A DNA stretch of 37,053 nt from IMG/VR virus record IMGVR_UViG_3300027721_000038, positions 1 through 37,053 of that record. The stretch is one strand, 5' to 3'. Shown here in pieces: positions 28,019 through 36,902 of this stretch (positions within the stretch are counted from its first letter, which is position 1; each line of letters begins with the position of its first letter). This DNA comes from a virus. The notes below the pieces were generated by a model. That model saw only the letters and a program-made list of their open reading frames with translations. It did not search any database and was not told the DNA's origin. The position numbers and the translations under genes are program-made.

Positions 28019-29719
28019 ATGACAATTGTAGCAGCAGACTGGAGCGTTGACCGCACCACCAAGAACGTCCGGTACATCGGTGACGACCATGTGCGCTTCG
28101 GCGGCACGACCCCGAGTTATGCGACGGTCATCGAATTTCACCGTTGGTTGCAGGACTTGGCGGATGACGCCAGCTACGCAGGCAACGACGAGCTCGACAT
28201 CACGGACGTTACCCCGTCCGAGCGTGCAACGGACAACTTCGTCACGCTCATCAACGGGTACAACATCGACGCCACCACGGCGGAGCACTTGTACGACGGC
28301 TCCATTGTGCAGGGCGGCGGCACCGACATCTGGGACGGCATCGTCAACTTCGGTAACTCCGACGTCCAGATCCAGCTCATCCAGAACGGCGCGGTGCTGG
28401 CGGACGATTGGTGGAACACTGCGAGCGGCGGTCTGAACTCCGACGCCACTGCGGGTATCTCGCACCGCTTCATGCTCAAGACGCGCACGTCGGGCACGGA
28501 CATCGACTTGCGCAAGATCCTCGGCACAGCGCGTCGCTTCGGCAAGACGTACAGCGAGTTCAACATCAACGGCACCTCGCGCGGTAACAACGTCCTCGCG
28601 TTGGCAGACGCCACCGACTTGAACAACGCGACGGTCATCGGTACGGTCGCGGGTTGGGCCACGATTGCCAATATCACGGAAGGGTACAACCCCATCGACA
28701 TCGACAACGATGGCGACAACGAGTTCCTGTACAGCGAATGGAACCGCGACATCTACTCGATCAACCAGTTCTACGAGCGCATGAAGTGGCTCACGCGCGA
28801 CGGTTCAACGGAGACCCTGTACGGCCTGAGCGGTGAACTGTTCCGCGGTATCACCCACGAACTCACGATGACCACGCCGCGCAGCGGCACGTTCAGCGCG
28901 TTCGAGGCAGTCAGTTGGTCGGGCGGCACGGGCCAGATGCTTGCGGTGAACGTCGCAGCAGCGGCCACCAAAATCTGGATTCAGCTGCTGACGGGTACTG
29001 CCCCGGGAACGGGTGTGCTCATCACGGGTGGCTCGTCCGGCGCAACCGGCACGACCAGTGGCTCCGCGCTCGAGCGGCCTGTGTCGAAGCCCTTCTGCGG
29101 TGTCAGCACGGGTTCAGCGCTCATCGGTGCGTTCGGCTTCTCGCTCGAGTACGCTGACCTTTCGAACACCGACCTCATCACAGCCCTGGACGGTGTGACG
29201 TACAGCCCACCGAACAACGTCACGTTCAGCGTCGGCGGCCTGGTCGTAGGCGAGGACCGTGTGCTCGTGGGACCGGAGCTCGCAGGCGGCTTGAACTACG
29301 GGCAGTTCGCGCTCAACGGTGCGCTGACAGGTGCAGCGGTGACCGCTGTGGTCATCACCGGCCCCATCCCTGCGGACACGCCGAGCAGCGGCACCATCCG
29401 TATCGAGCGCGCGGACGGAGCATACACGCTGCATCCGTACAGCTCGTGGACCGGCAGCACGTTCACGATCACCTCGCACAACTTCAGCACGAACAATGCT
29501 GCCAACGCTGCGGACGTGTTCATCAGCTACATCGACAAGCTCGCAGCGAGCACGACCGAGTCTTTCACGGTTGTGTATGCAGGCTCGCCTCGAGCGCTGT
29601 TCATTCGTGTGCGCGACGGTGGCACGGTTGGCGCCAGCCCCATCAAGACCTTCGAAACGACGGGTTCGCTCGGTGCAGCAGGCGGCAGCACGACAGCGAT
29701 CCGCACGCCCGACTTGTAA
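28019..29719 (+). CDS. Large virion structural (fibre/appendage) protein
   Basis: 566 aa, ATG with GAGG upstream. It is Ser/Thr/Gly/Ala-rich with few charged stretches and many beta strands (IQLIQNGAVLADDWWN, TFTITSHNFSTNN, SFTVVYAGSPRALFIRV). I recognise it only as a phage virion-type protein, with no lytic or catalytic motif. It is followed 3 nt later by the related-style 29723 gene. Confidence 0.7.
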   Translation: MTIVAADWSVDRTTKNVRYIGDDHVRFGGTTPSYATVIEFHRWLQDLADDASYAGNDELDITDVTPSERATDNFVTLINGYNIDATTAEHLYDGSIVQGGGTDIWDGIVNFGNSDVQIQLIQNGAVLADDWWNTASGGLNSDATAGISHRFMLKTRTSGTDIDLRKILGTARRFGKTYSEFNINGTSRGNNVLALADATDLNNATVIGTVAGWATIANITEGYNPIDIDNDGDNEFLYSEWNRDIYSINQFYERMKWLTRDGSTETLYGLSGELFRGITHELTMTTPRSGTFSAFEAVSWSGGTGQMLAVNVAAAATKIWIQLLTGTAPGTGVLITGGSSGATGTTSGSALERPVSKPFCGVSTGSALIGAFGFSLEYADLSNTDLITALDGVTYSPPNNVTFSVGGLVVGEDRVLVGPELAGGLNYGQFALNGALTGAAVTAVVITGPIPADTPSSGTIRIERADGAYTLHPYSSWTGSTFTITSHNFSTNNAANAADVFISYIDKLAASTTESFTVVYAGSPRALFIRVRDGGTVGASPIKTFETTGSLGAAGGSTTAIRTPDL

Positions 29720-29722
29720 TAA

Positions 29723-31300
29723 ATGGCAGCGGCAGCCTACACCACAGACCTGACCGATATTGATACGGCTGAAACGAACGGCACGTACACCAATATCGGG
29801 ACAGGTGCGGACGCGCAGGAGACGGACTACTTCATCCAAGGAAGTGCGTGCGTCTCCAAGCCGTTCAACATTACTGCGGGTGGCATCTACCACAACGAAG
29901 GCGCGGCAATCACGTTTGCCACGGACGAGTGCTACTGGCTGTGGACATACTTCGGCGCACCGAACGCGCTGCTGTCTGAGACCGCAGGCGGGATGCAGGC
30001 GTTCGTGGGCTCGAGCGGTACAGCTTACCGTCTGTGGGACTTGTACGGCTCCGATAACTACACGTATGGCGGTTGGCGTTGCTACCCCGTTGACGTTGTC
30101 AACGTTGCAGCAGACGACACGGTAGGCGCTCCGACAGGAACGCGCCAATACTTCGGGTGCTATGCGCGAACCTCCGTTGGCATCGGCAAGGGCAACCCGC
30201 TCGGCTTGGACGTTATGCGTAAGGGGCGCGGAGAGCACCGCTACGCGAACGGCGACCTCGCCAACGGTTACGCCACGTTCGCAGGCTTCGAGGCTGTTAA
30301 CAGCGCGCAGAGCGCTCGTTGGGGCTTGTGCCAATTCGAGGATGGCAGCTACCGCATACAGGGAATGATCGTGCTCGGGTACGTGAACCCCGTGGACTTC
30401 CGCGACTCGAACAAGAACCTCGTCTGGAACAACACGAAGAAGGTCACCTCGGGCTTCAACCGGATTGAAGTGCGGCAGGCCGGTTCGCGCGTGGACTGGA
30501 CGAACATCAATATCACCGCGCTTGGCACGGTAGCGCGCGGGAACTTCGAGTGCATTGCCAATGCGGACGTGAACCTCGATACGTGCGTGTTCACCGACAT
30601 GGGTACGTTTATATTCCAGTCCGCTTCAACGATTGATACATGCACCTTCCGCCGCTGCGATCAGGTGACAGCAGGCGGCGCAGCGTTCACGGACTGCACG
30701 TTCTCGCGCACGACAGCAGCTTCAGCTGTGTCCGCGACAACGCTCAACATCTTCGACAACTGCCAGTTCACTTCGGACGGCAGCAGTCACGCTGTGAACC
30801 TCGGCACCATTGCTGCGACCACGGCAATGAACTGGAACAACTTTGCGTCTGGGTACGCAGCGACCAACGGCAGCACCGGCAACGAAACGATCCTCGTCAA
30901 CGTGGCATCGGGGCAGACGCTTACAATCAACGTTGGCGCAGGGTACACGACGCCCACGTATTACAACACGGGTGCAGGAACCGTGACGGTTGTGTCCGGG
31001 CAAGTTACGACGGAAATCACCGTCATCGACGTCGTGACAGGTTTGCCGCTACAGAATGCGCGCGTGTACCTCACTGCGACGGGTGGCGGACCGCTGTCGG
31101 ATGGTACGGTTATCTTCAACACGCTGACCGACGTGAACGGGCAGGTGAGCGACATCCGCTCGCTTGCTGCGAACCAACAGGTGACCGGATGGGTGCGCAA
31201 GTCTACGAGCGCACCGTTCTATAAGAACTCACCCATCACCGGCACAATCAGCAACGCGACCGGGCTGTCGCTCACCGTGCAGATGATCCCTGATGAATGA
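29723..31300 (+). CDS. Beta-helix-type tail fibre/appendage protein
   Basis: 525 aa, ATG 29723. Residues about 240-350 repeat short strands with cysteines (ANADVNLDTCVFTDMGTFIF, ASTIDTCTFRRC, AAFTDCTFS, LNIFDNCQFTSD), the signature of a right-handed beta-helix. A C-terminal VIDVVTGLPLQNARVYLTAT resembles the carboxypeptidase regulatory-like fold. Likely a receptor-binding or decorating fibre. Its stop overlaps the 31293 start. Confidence 0.72.
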   Translation: MAAAAYTTDLTDIDTAETNGTYTNIGTGADAQETDYFIQGSACVSKPFNITAGGIYHNEGAAITFATDECYWLWTYFGAPNALLSETAGGMQAFVGSSGTAYRLWDLYGSDNYTYGGWRCYPVDVVNVAADDTVGAPTGTRQYFGCYARTSVGIGKGNPLGLDVMRKGRGEHRYANGDLANGYATFAGFEAVNSAQSARWGLCQFEDGSYRIQGMIVLGYVNPVDFRDSNKNLVWNNTKKVTSGFNRIEVRQAGSRVDWTNINITALGTVARGNFECIANADVNLDTCVFTDMGTFIFQSASTIDTCTFRRCDQVTAGGAAFTDCTFSRTTAASAVSATTLNIFDNCQFTSDGSSHAVNLGTIAATTAMNWNNFASGYAATNGSTGNETILVNVASGQTLTINVGAGYTTPTYYNTGAGTVTVVSGQVTTEITVIDVVTGLPLQNARVYLTATGGGPLSDGTVIFNTLTDVNGQVSDIRSLAANQQVTGWVRKSTSAPFYKNSPITGTISNATGLSLTVQMIPDE

Positions 31301-31502
31301 TTCCGTACACCTCCGCAACGCGAAAGCACTGAACGAGCGCAATAAGCAAGACCGTGTGCGGCACGACGAATTGCTTCAGCGCGTCCAGCATCTCGAGAAT
31401 CAGGTGACCATGCTGCGCTCGGAAAACGAGCAACTCAGACAGCAGGTTTACGGTATCCTAGCCGCACGCGGCACAGGGCCGACCTCTAGGAGTAGCGGGT
31501 GA
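31293..31502 (+). CDS. Small coiled-coil protein
   Basis: 69 aa, ATG overlapping the end of the fibre gene. Heptad coiled coil (HDELLQRVQHLENQVTMLRS, then ENEQLRQQVYGIL). May be a chaperone or trimerisation partner of the fibres. Overlaps the next GTG start. Confidence 0.72.
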   Translation: MNDSVHLRNAKALNERNKQDRVRHDELLQRVQHLENQVTMLRSENEQLRQQVYGILAARGTGPTSRSSG

Positions 31503-32080
31503 TCACAATTAACTGGAGCACGCGCGAAATTTTTGTGCCAACAGCGGACCTCACGTTGGTGCAGTCTGTCCCGTCGTTCATTTACGAGCTTGACCTTAAT
31601 ACATTTCGGCTCGTTCTGAAAGACTTGGAAGACAACGTCGAGGGCATGCCCTACCCGACAACGCATAACCACAACACTGAGGTCAGCGTCGCTGGTGTGA
31701 CGCTGGCGCGCGTTATTGAAATGATCAACGGGTACACCGTCACCTTCGAAGACGGGCAGTACGCTGTGAACCTTATCAACGCGAACTCCAACGTCGGTGA
31801 CGTTGTGAACGTGAACCAAGTGTCTGTGCGCGTAGCCAACTCCGCTGGCTTGATTACTGTGGGTGGCGCGAGCCCGTGGACGGAAGTCATTGAGAACGGC
31901 GTTACCGCTGCCGGCATCCTACGTCTGCTCGCAGCGGTTGCAGCAGGCAAGACAAGCATCGTCAATCTTGGCAACGGGTTTGCGACGGTCACGTTCCGCA
32001 GCTTGGCAGACGACAAGGACCGCATCGTGGCAGACATGACGGGCAGCGAGCGCAGTGTGGTCACGCGAGACGTAACATGA
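31499..32080 (+). CDS. Virion-type protein of unknown function
   Basis: 193 aa from GTG 31499 (GTGA overlap). Beta-rich with a helix pair (SFIYELDLNTFRLVLKDLED), a VAGVTLARVIEMING segment and a C-terminal beta part. Resembles short tail appendage/baseplate proteins seen after fibre genes; unassigned. Confidence 0.68.
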   Translation: MITINWSTREIFVPTADLTLVQSVPSFIYELDLNTFRLVLKDLEDNVEGMPYPTTHNHNTEVSVAGVTLARVIEMINGYTVTFEDGQYAVNLINANSNVGDVVNVNQVSVRVANSAGLITVGGASPWTEVIENGVTAAGILRLLAAVAAGKTSIVNLGNGFATVTFRSLADDKDRIVADMTGSERSVVTRDVT

Positions 32081-32184
32081 AACGACCGGACCCGATTCGT
32101 CTGTTGAAAATTCTTGTCTTGGCAGGCGTCGTCGGGTACGTCGTTTGGAACTTCCCGCAGCTCGGATGGCTAGGCGGAGGCTGA
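32077..32184 (+). CDS. Very small membrane protein
   Basis: 35 aa, ATG in an ATGA overlap. Basic start (MKRPDPIRLLK) then one TM helix ILVLAGVVGYVVWNF and a Gly-rich tail. Possibly lysis-related; unassigned. Confidence 0.55.
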   Translation: MKRPDPIRLLKILVLAGVVGYVVWNFPQLGWLGGG

Positions 32185-32351
32185 CGCCGCTCGAGGAGCA
32201 TCTTGCATGGATCTTTCAGCATGGGGGATGGCGACGCGCCATTCACGCATCTAAAGAAGATTCAAAAAAGGATTTCAGCGAAGCACCGATCAAAGCCTGG
32301 TGCGACGCACGCGAGAAAAAGCCCCGCCGCCGGAAGGTCGATGCACGCTGA
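32166..32351 (+). CDS. Small basic protein
   Basis: 61 aa from ATG 32166, overlapping the previous gene in another frame. Arg/Lys-rich (MARRRLTPLEEHLAWIFQHG, ending KKPRRRKVDAR). A competing frame in 32203-32628 is less likely. Real-gene status uncertain. Confidence 0.45.
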   Translation: MARRRLTPLEEHLAWIFQHGGWRRAIHASKEDSKKDFSEAPIKAWCDAREKKPRRRKVDAR

Positions 32352-32441
32352 TTTGCCCCCTCGAGTCTTAGCGTGGAAATTTCCGGCGGTGGGCACCTTA
32401 GAGCCTGTGGTGACATGCTGCGGAGTGCGGTATAACGTAGC

Positions 32442-32951
32442 ATGGCAACACCAATCACCCCCGAGTACCTTGCTCGCAGCGGCACCGAGCACGGCGAGCA
32501 GGCTGCCGTCTTCTGTTGGGCTGCACAGAACCGAACCGAGTTCCCAGAGCTTCGCTGGCTGCACGCTATCCCGAACGGTGGCGGACGCAGCATGGCGCAA
32601 GGTGCAGCACTCAAAGCTGAAGGCGTGAAGGGTGGCGTGGCAGACGTTTGCCTACCTGTGGTTAGACCGGGGCGCGGCAACACGCAGTTCGTCGGGCTTT
32701 ATATCGAGATGAAAAAGCGGGACGGCGTCCCTTCAAACGTGTCGGCTGAACAGCTCGACTTCGGCGCGTTTGTGCTTGCTCAGAGCTATGCTTGGGTTCC
32801 GTGTTTCGGTTGGCAGCAAGCGACACGGCTGATTCAATCGTACCTGCGAGCCGAGCTGTATGTCCACTCCGAGCACCAACAAACCGTTCTGAAAAAAGCA
32901 TGGGAGCTATCGCGTGCCACGTATACCGAAATCTGCCCAACGTCACATTGA
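32442..32951 (+). CDS. VRR-NUC domain nuclease
   Basis: 169 aa, ATG 32442 with a weak RBS. PEYLARSGTEHGEQAAVFCW (E/Q motif), HAIPNGG, GVKGGVADVCLP (catalytic Asp), GLYIEMKKRDG (E-x-K) and VSAEQLDFGAF match stand-alone VRR-NUC enzymes, structure-specific nucleases (Holliday-junction or flap cleavage) common in phages. It is separate from the main replication block and could resolve recombination intermediates. Confidence 0.88.
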   Translation: MATPITPEYLARSGTEHGEQAAVFCWAAQNRTEFPELRWLHAIPNGGGRSMAQGAALKAEGVKGGVADVCLPVVRPGRGNTQFVGLYIEMKKRDGVPSNVSAEQLDFGAFVLAQSYAWVPCFGWQQATRLIQSYLRAELYVHSEHQQTVLKKAWELSRATYTEICPTSH

Positions 32952-33276
32952 CGCTCTGAACCGTATCCGTCGCGAGGGTATGGCCAAGCTGAACAAAGCA
33001 ATCGAGATGAAGGTTGCTGCATACGACGGTCCGGTCCCTCGCCGCATGGCAGTGGACGAGACACCGAGCGGCATGCACGCTGCTCACGACGTGTACCTCA
33101 ACGGCGTGAAGCAACGCTTGTGCATCGTTGCAGACATGGACAAGGGTTACGTCAAGCGCTACGTGTCCGGGGTCGGTAACATCCCGCTCCGTAACCGCAA
33201 GGGCAACACAGACACCGAGCTCCTGTTCGGTGACGTGCAGATTGTGCGGAAGGGAACGAAGCTTGGATCGCAGTAA
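32914..33276 (+). CDS. Phage protein of unknown function
   Basis: 120 aa from GTG 32914 with GGGAG 9 nt upstream, overlapping the nuclease end by 38 nt; ATG at residue 23 is an alternative. Basic helical N-terminus (SAQRHIDALNRIRREGMAKL) then a beta-rich part. Unknown. Confidence 0.65.
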   Translation: MPRIPKSAQRHIDALNRIRREGMAKLNKAIEMKVAAYDGPVPRRMAVDETPSGMHAAHDVYLNGVKQRLCIVADMDKGYVKRYVSGVGNIPLRNRKGNTDTELLFGDVQIVRKGTKLGSQ

Positions 33277-33487
33277 CATCGAGCAGAAGCTGCGCGACGC
33301 ACTGGTGAAGCAAGTAGCGGTCCAGCACCAGATGGACGGGCTGCGCAAACTGCATGACGCAGCGATGGTCATGGACAACCGTTCGCTCGTTGCAGTGTAC
33401 CGTCAGCAGATGCACGACCTGCTCGACTTGCAGCTTGACACGCAGTCTGAAATCTGCTCGCTCACCCGTAACATAGTCAACTTCTAA
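33263..33487 (+). CDS. Small helical protein
   Basis: 74 aa from TTG 33263 with AGGGA upstream. Two long helices (NIEQKLRDALVKQVAVQHQM, SLVAVYRQQMHDLLDLQLDT). Unknown, perhaps a coiled-coil accessory protein. Stop overlaps the next ATG (TAATG). Confidence 0.65.
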   Translation: MDRSNIEQKLRDALVKQVAVQHQMDGLRKLHDAAMVMDNRSLVAVYRQQMHDLLDLQLDTQSEICSLTRNIVNF

Positions 33488-33795
33488 TGAAGAGCTGTTA
33501 CACGCTGCGCATGCCCGACGGGCATAGCATCGCAATCCTGGACCTGTCAAAAGTCCGGGGGCGCGTGTACGAGATAAACCGGATTAACGTACCAGAGCGC
33601 CACAGGGGTCGCAGGTACGGTGCAGCCCTGCTGCGCGAGGTGTGTACCGAGGCTGACCGCTGCGGCGTGCTGCTGCGCTTGGTGGCGATGGCAAGCGGTG
33701 GTATGAGCGCAGCGGAGCTCGAAGCGTGGTACACCCGTCACGGTTTTGTGCAGCGCAGCAACGGGTATTCCTATCGGGAACCTCTAGGGGCTTGA
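33487..33795 (+). CDS. GNAT-family N-acetyltransferase
   Basis: 102 aa, TAATG overlap. GNAT core: YEINRINVPERHRGRRYGAA (acetyl-CoA loop R-x-x-G-x-G/A type, RGRRYG), LLREVCTEADRCG, AWYTRHGFVQ (motif B). Shorter than typical (about 140 aa), lacking the first strand(s). Target unknown. Confidence 0.82.
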   Translation: MKSCYTLRMPDGHSIAILDLSKVRGRVYEINRINVPERHRGRRYGAALLREVCTEADRCGVLLRLVAMASGGMSAAELEAWYTRHGFVQRSNGYSYREPLGA

Positions 33796-33820
33796 CCCAT
33801 GCTTGCGCCCTTGCTATGCT
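33792..33820 (+). promoter_or_regulatory. Rightward promoter
   Basis: TTGACC, 17-nt spacer, TATGCT; AAGGAG ribosome site follows before the 33847 gene. Confidence 0.75.
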
Positions 33821-33846
33821 TGGGTCACTTAGATAAGGAGATTGAC

Positions 33847-33927
33847 ATGGAACTCGTGATTCTTGCCCTTTGCGCCATCCCCGCTCGCTTCATCGGGCAC
33901 TTGATTGCTCGCATGCTTGGTCTCTGA
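33847..33927 (+). CDS. Very small membrane protein
   Basis: 26 aa, ATG with AAGGAG. Hydrophobic single helix (MELVILALCAIPARFIGHLI). Possible lysis or membrane peptide; unassigned. Confidence 0.5.
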   Translation: MELVILALCAIPARFIGHLIARMLGL

Positions 33928-33929
33928 CC

Positions 33930-34106
33930 GTGCGCAAGGTTCTAATCGCTTTCGTGCTGTTGTGCGTTGCTGTCGTGCTCACAGGGCTGAGCTACCGCGA
34001 CACGCTAGGCCTCAAGCGCTCCGAGTGGCGCTGCATTGCCCGGGACGTTGGGTCCGGCCAGTGCGACGTGTACGAGCGCTTGGCGCGCGACCGGGGAACG
34101 GACTGA
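33930..34106 (+). CDS. Small membrane/exported protein
   Basis: 58 aa from GTG 33930. N-terminal hydrophobic segment (MRKVLIAFVLLCVAVVLTGL) like a signal anchor, then an exposed region with two Cys (RCIARDVGSGQCDVYERL). A spanin role cannot be shown. Overlaps the next gene by one base (TGATG). Confidence 0.58.
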   Translation: MRKVLIAFVLLCVAVVLTGLSYRDTLGLKRSEWRCIARDVGSGQCDVYERLARDRGTD

Positions 34107-34537
34107 TGGCTAAGCTCGTCTGGCGTGTGCAACCGGCGCCGACCGGGAAGTACCGCTCGTTCCAGAAACGCGGTTGGCCGACTGCATGCTACAAGGGGAC
34201 GGAAACCCCTGCTGCGTTCCTGTGGTGTGAGGACGATTACCATCCGGCACGGGTACGGGAAGGGCAGCACAGGGAAATCACGATTACTGTGCTGCACCAC
34301 AACCATCCGGAGAACCCCCGGTCGTGGAAGCAATTCGCACTCAAAGCGAAGTCGGAGACCCTTGAGGGTGCAAAAATGCTGGCACAGCAGTTCTTGGATG
34401 TCCATCCCACATTCCATCCTAGAAAGCCAGTCCCGCTGTGTGATATTTGCAACAAACACCCGGCAGTCACGCTCACGCAGGTCCATGGGATCGATACACA
34501 GGTTTGCGCTTCGTGTCAAGGAGGGGATGCACCATGA
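34106..34537 (+). CDS. Phage protein with C-terminal zinc ribbon
   Basis: 143 aa, ATG 34106. Domain of about 100 residues of unknown type (FQKRGWPTACYKGTETPAAF...), then CDICNKHPAVTLTQVHGIDT and QVCASCQ, a CxxC...CxxC zinc ribbon. ATGA-coupled to the next gene. Confidence 0.72.
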   Translation: MAKLVWRVQPAPTGKYRSFQKRGWPTACYKGTETPAAFLWCEDDYHPARVREGQHREITITVLHHNHPENPRSWKQFALKAKSETLEGAKMLAQQFLDVHPTFHPRKPVPLCDICNKHPAVTLTQVHGIDTQVCASCQGGDAP

Positions 34538-34644
34538 TCAAGAAATGGGTTGGCCGGCTGCTGTGCAGCATAGGTTGGCACGACTGGAGGGAGTATTATG
34601 GAGCGGAAGGGTGCTCCCGCTGTCCAGCGTTCCGGAGACCCTAA
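34534..34644 (+). CDS. Very small zinc-ribbon-like protein
   Basis: 36 aa, ATG in an ATGA overlap. LLCSIGWHDWREYYGAEGCS and RCPAFRRP place CxxxxWH and CxxC together as a tiny zinc motif, a type seen often in phage small ORFs. Unknown function. Confidence 0.6.
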   Translation: MIKKWVGRLLCSIGWHDWREYYGAEGCSRCPAFRRP

Positions 34645-34663
34645 AAATAGTTTGAAAGGGGGC

Positions 34664-34692
34664 TTGCCATGTAGTTCCGGTGGAGGTACAGT
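34664..34692 (+). promoter_or_regulatory. Rightward promoter of the UvrD-like helicase
   Basis: TTGCCA, 17-nt spacer, TACAGT; preceded by aaaaatagtttgaaaggggg, the array-type A-rich upstream element. Confidence 0.75.
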
Positions 34693-34728
34693 ACACCCAT
34701 CGAACAACACGTGACTTGGAGAACTCAG

Positions 34729-36222
34729 ATGGCACAGCTTAACTTCGACGCGACGACCCGCCCGGTACACATCGAGCCGACCCGCACATGGTCAGTGCAT
34801 CAGGAGCGAGTGTTCAATTTCGTTGAGCACGGCGTCGGGAACGCCATCGTCGTCGCGGTCGCCGGCAGCGGCAAGACCACCACGATCGTTGAAGCGCTGA
34901 ACCGCGTCCAGGGCTCAAGCATCTTCCTCGCGTTCAACAAGTCCATCGCCGACGAGCTGAAGGCCCGTGGTGTCAACGCTCGCACGTTCCACTCGCTCAC
35001 GTACGGCCCGGTCATGAAGGCTCGTGGTCAGCACACCGTCGAGTCGAACAAGCTGCGCAAGCTGTGCGACCAGTACATGACCGGCGAAGACAAGGAACTG
35101 TACGGCGCGTTCGCCACCCGTCTGGTCGGCCTTGCCCGTCAGCAGGGTGTTGGCTTCCTCGTCGCCGACGTCGAGCAGACGTGGATCGACCTGTGCGACC
35201 ACCACAACATCGAGCTCGACAGCGAGTTCGCGGACATCGGTCGCGGCATCGAGCTCGCCAGCAAGCTGCTCGATGCTTCGAACGCTTCCAACATGGTTGA
35301 CTTCGATGACATGCTGTACTTTGCCGTCCGTGACGGCCTGGTGCTTCCGAAGTACGACTTCATCTTCGTGGACGAAGCGCAGGACACCAATGCAATTCAG
35401 CGCGCTATCCTGCGCAAGCTGATGAACGCTGGCACCCGCATCATCGCGGTCGGCGACCCGGCGCAGGCCATCTACGGCTTCCGCGGTGCGGACAGCGACT
35501 CGCTCGACCTGATTGCAACCGAGTTCAACTGCACGCGCCTGCCCCTGTCGATCAGCTACCGCTGTCCGCAGGCTGTGGTCAACTTCGCGCGCCAGTGGGT
35601 CTCGCACATCGAACCCGCTGCGACCGCCCCGGAGGGTTCGGTTGAAATGCTCGGAACCAAGTGGGACTCGAGTGTGTTCCAGGCGAACGACCTCGTTGTC
35701 TGCCGCACGACCGCCCCGGTCATCACGCTGGCGTACAGCCTGCTGAAGGCTCGCGTGCCGGTGCGCGTGATGGGTCGCGAAATTGGTCAGGGCCTCAAGA
35801 ACCTGATCAACAAGCAGAACGCCCACACGATCGACGCACTGGTCGAAAAGCTGGAAGTGTACCGCACGCGCGAAGTCGAAAAAGCGACCGCCAAAATGGA
35901 AGACGCGAAGGCCGAAGCAATCAACGACAAGGTTGACGCGGTGCTGTGCCTCATCGACGGCTTGGACGAGGGCGACCGCAGCATCAACTCCCTGATGTCG
36001 GTTATCGACACCCTGTTTGCCGACGGTGTGAACAAGACGGTGCTCGCGACCATCCACAAGGCGAAGGGCTTGGAAGCCGACCGCGTGTTCTGGCTCAACA
36101 GCAGCGCTTGCCCCGCCAAGTGGGCACGTCAGGATTGGCAGAAGCAGCAGGAACTGAACCTGTGCTACGTCGCCACCACCCGCGCCAAGTCGGCGCTCAT
36201 TCTGATCGAGGCAGGTAAGTGA
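34729..36222 (+). CDS. UvrD/Rep-like SF1 DNA helicase
   Basis: 497 aa, ATG 34729 with TTGGAG upstream; a longer start 18 nt upstream was rejected. SF1A motifs: Q-motif HQERVFNFV, Walker A VAGSGKTTT (44-52), Ia FLAFNKSIA, FVDEAQD (motif II), VGDPAQAIYGFRGAD (motif III), SYRCPQAVVNFA (motif IV), ATIHKAKGLEADRVF (V) and NLCYVATTRAKSAL (VI). Helicase for replication restart or recombination. The first nine residues MAQLNFDAT are identical to the DUF669 protein at 9932. Confidence 0.92.
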   Translation: MAQLNFDATTRPVHIEPTRTWSVHQERVFNFVEHGVGNAIVVAVAGSGKTTTIVEALNRVQGSSIFLAFNKSIADELKARGVNARTFHSLTYGPVMKARGQHTVESNKLRKLCDQYMTGEDKELYGAFATRLVGLARQQGVGFLVADVEQTWIDLCDHHNIELDSEFADIGRGIELASKLLDASNASNMVDFDDMLYFAVRDGLVLPKYDFIFVDEAQDTNAIQRAILRKLMNAGTRIIAVGDPAQAIYGFRGADSDSLDLIATEFNCTRLPLSISYRCPQAVVNFARQWVSHIEPAATAPEGSVEMLGTKWDSSVFQANDLVVCRTTAPVITLAYSLLKARVPVRVMGREIGQGLKNLINKQNAHTIDALVEKLEVYRTREVEKATAKMEDAKAEAINDKVDAVLCLIDGLDEGDRSINSLMSVIDTLFADGVNKTVLATIHKAKGLEADRVFWLNSSACPAKWARQDWQKQQELNLCYVATTRAKSALILIEAGK

Positions 36223-36392
36223 TGGACGAGTACGAAATCAAGGGCAAGCGCACGGAGGGAACCTTGTTGAAGGTTCCCGTCCCTCGCCTTACCAAGAAGT
36301 CGGCGTTCCTGCGCAAGCTGGAACGCATGCAGAACCCTCCCGTGCCGAAGGGTAACGTTACCCCGCTGAAGCGCACCAAGCGCTCGCTATAG
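36222..36392 (+). CDS. Small basic protein downstream of helicase
   Basis: 56 aa, ATG overlapping the helicase TGA (TGATG). Lys/Arg-rich (KGKRTEGTLLKVPVPRLTKK, ending LKRTKRSL), likely disordered and nucleic-acid binding. Possibly a helicase accessory protein. Unknown family. Confidence 0.68.
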   Translation: MDEYEIKGKRTEGTLLKVPVPRLTKKSAFLRKLERMQNPPVPKGNVTPLKRTKRSL

Positions 36393-36621
36393 CGCGATCG
36401 GTTGCGAGGTGCTACCCTTGCCCCGAGTCGTGCTTGCGGCGTGCTTACGCAGCGGCCAACGGCCAGCTAGCGTTCTAAACTGTGCGCTAGAACACGGAGT
36501 CGGGTCTTGCATCTGCTCAAGGCCCATCCTACACTGCCTCATGTGCAGGGGTCGCCAGCGTTAGGCGATAACGGGTTAGATCGAAGCAACCCTTCCCCTG
36601 CTACCTTTTTCACAGGAGAAC
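36393..36621 (+). promoter_or_regulatory. Non-coding interval with promoter and structured leader
   Basis: No gene seen. Contains the promoter TTGCAT-17-TACACT (36507-36535), an inverted repeat CTAGCG/CGCTAG around 36468-36490, and leader hairpins TCGCC/GGCGA and GGGTT/AACCC before the AGGAG ribosome site of 36622. Confidence 0.6.
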
Positions 36622-36852
36622 ATGATGAGCAGTGCCGACACCACTCCCCGCATTTCGGGCTTGACTTTTGAGCAATGGGCAACCCTAGCTGCCCAGATGC
36701 CCGACAGCTATGAGCCAACGTATGCCGACGCCATGCGCCTCCGGATAGACTGGCTTAAAAGCGAGAACATCCTTGACATCCGCCTCCGGAACGTAGACTA
36801 CGCTCACCGGCTCTTTTCTAACGTGAGAGCAAATACGTTGACAAGCTTGTGA
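36622..36852 (+). CDS. Small protein of unknown function
   Basis: 76 aa, ATG with AGGAG. Helical (MSSADTTPRISGLTFEQWAT, YADAMRLRIDWLKSENILDI). The ISGLTFEQWATLA word is a common start of small phage proteins. Unknown. Confidence 0.68.
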   Translation: MMSSADTTPRISGLTFEQWATLAAQMPDSYEPTYADAMRLRIDWLKSENILDIRLRNVDYAHRLFSNVRANTLTSL

Positions 36853-36902
36853 TTATTTGTTAGTCAGCGCTATGCTATGCGGTAGGGGCCTAGGAGCTTA
36901 CC

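Noticed and set aside
32203-32628. Long ORF overlapping the VRR-NUC start region
   Set aside because: It conflicts with the well-supported nuclease frame and its composition looks like an out-of-frame shadow.
33930-34106. Outer or inner membrane spanin / holin
   Set aside because: Only one hydrophobic N-terminal segment, no convincing lipobox or endolysin neighbour in the window.
36393-36621. tRNA gene
   Set aside because: Some hairpins are present but no cloverleaf with a T-loop GTTCGA word could be built.
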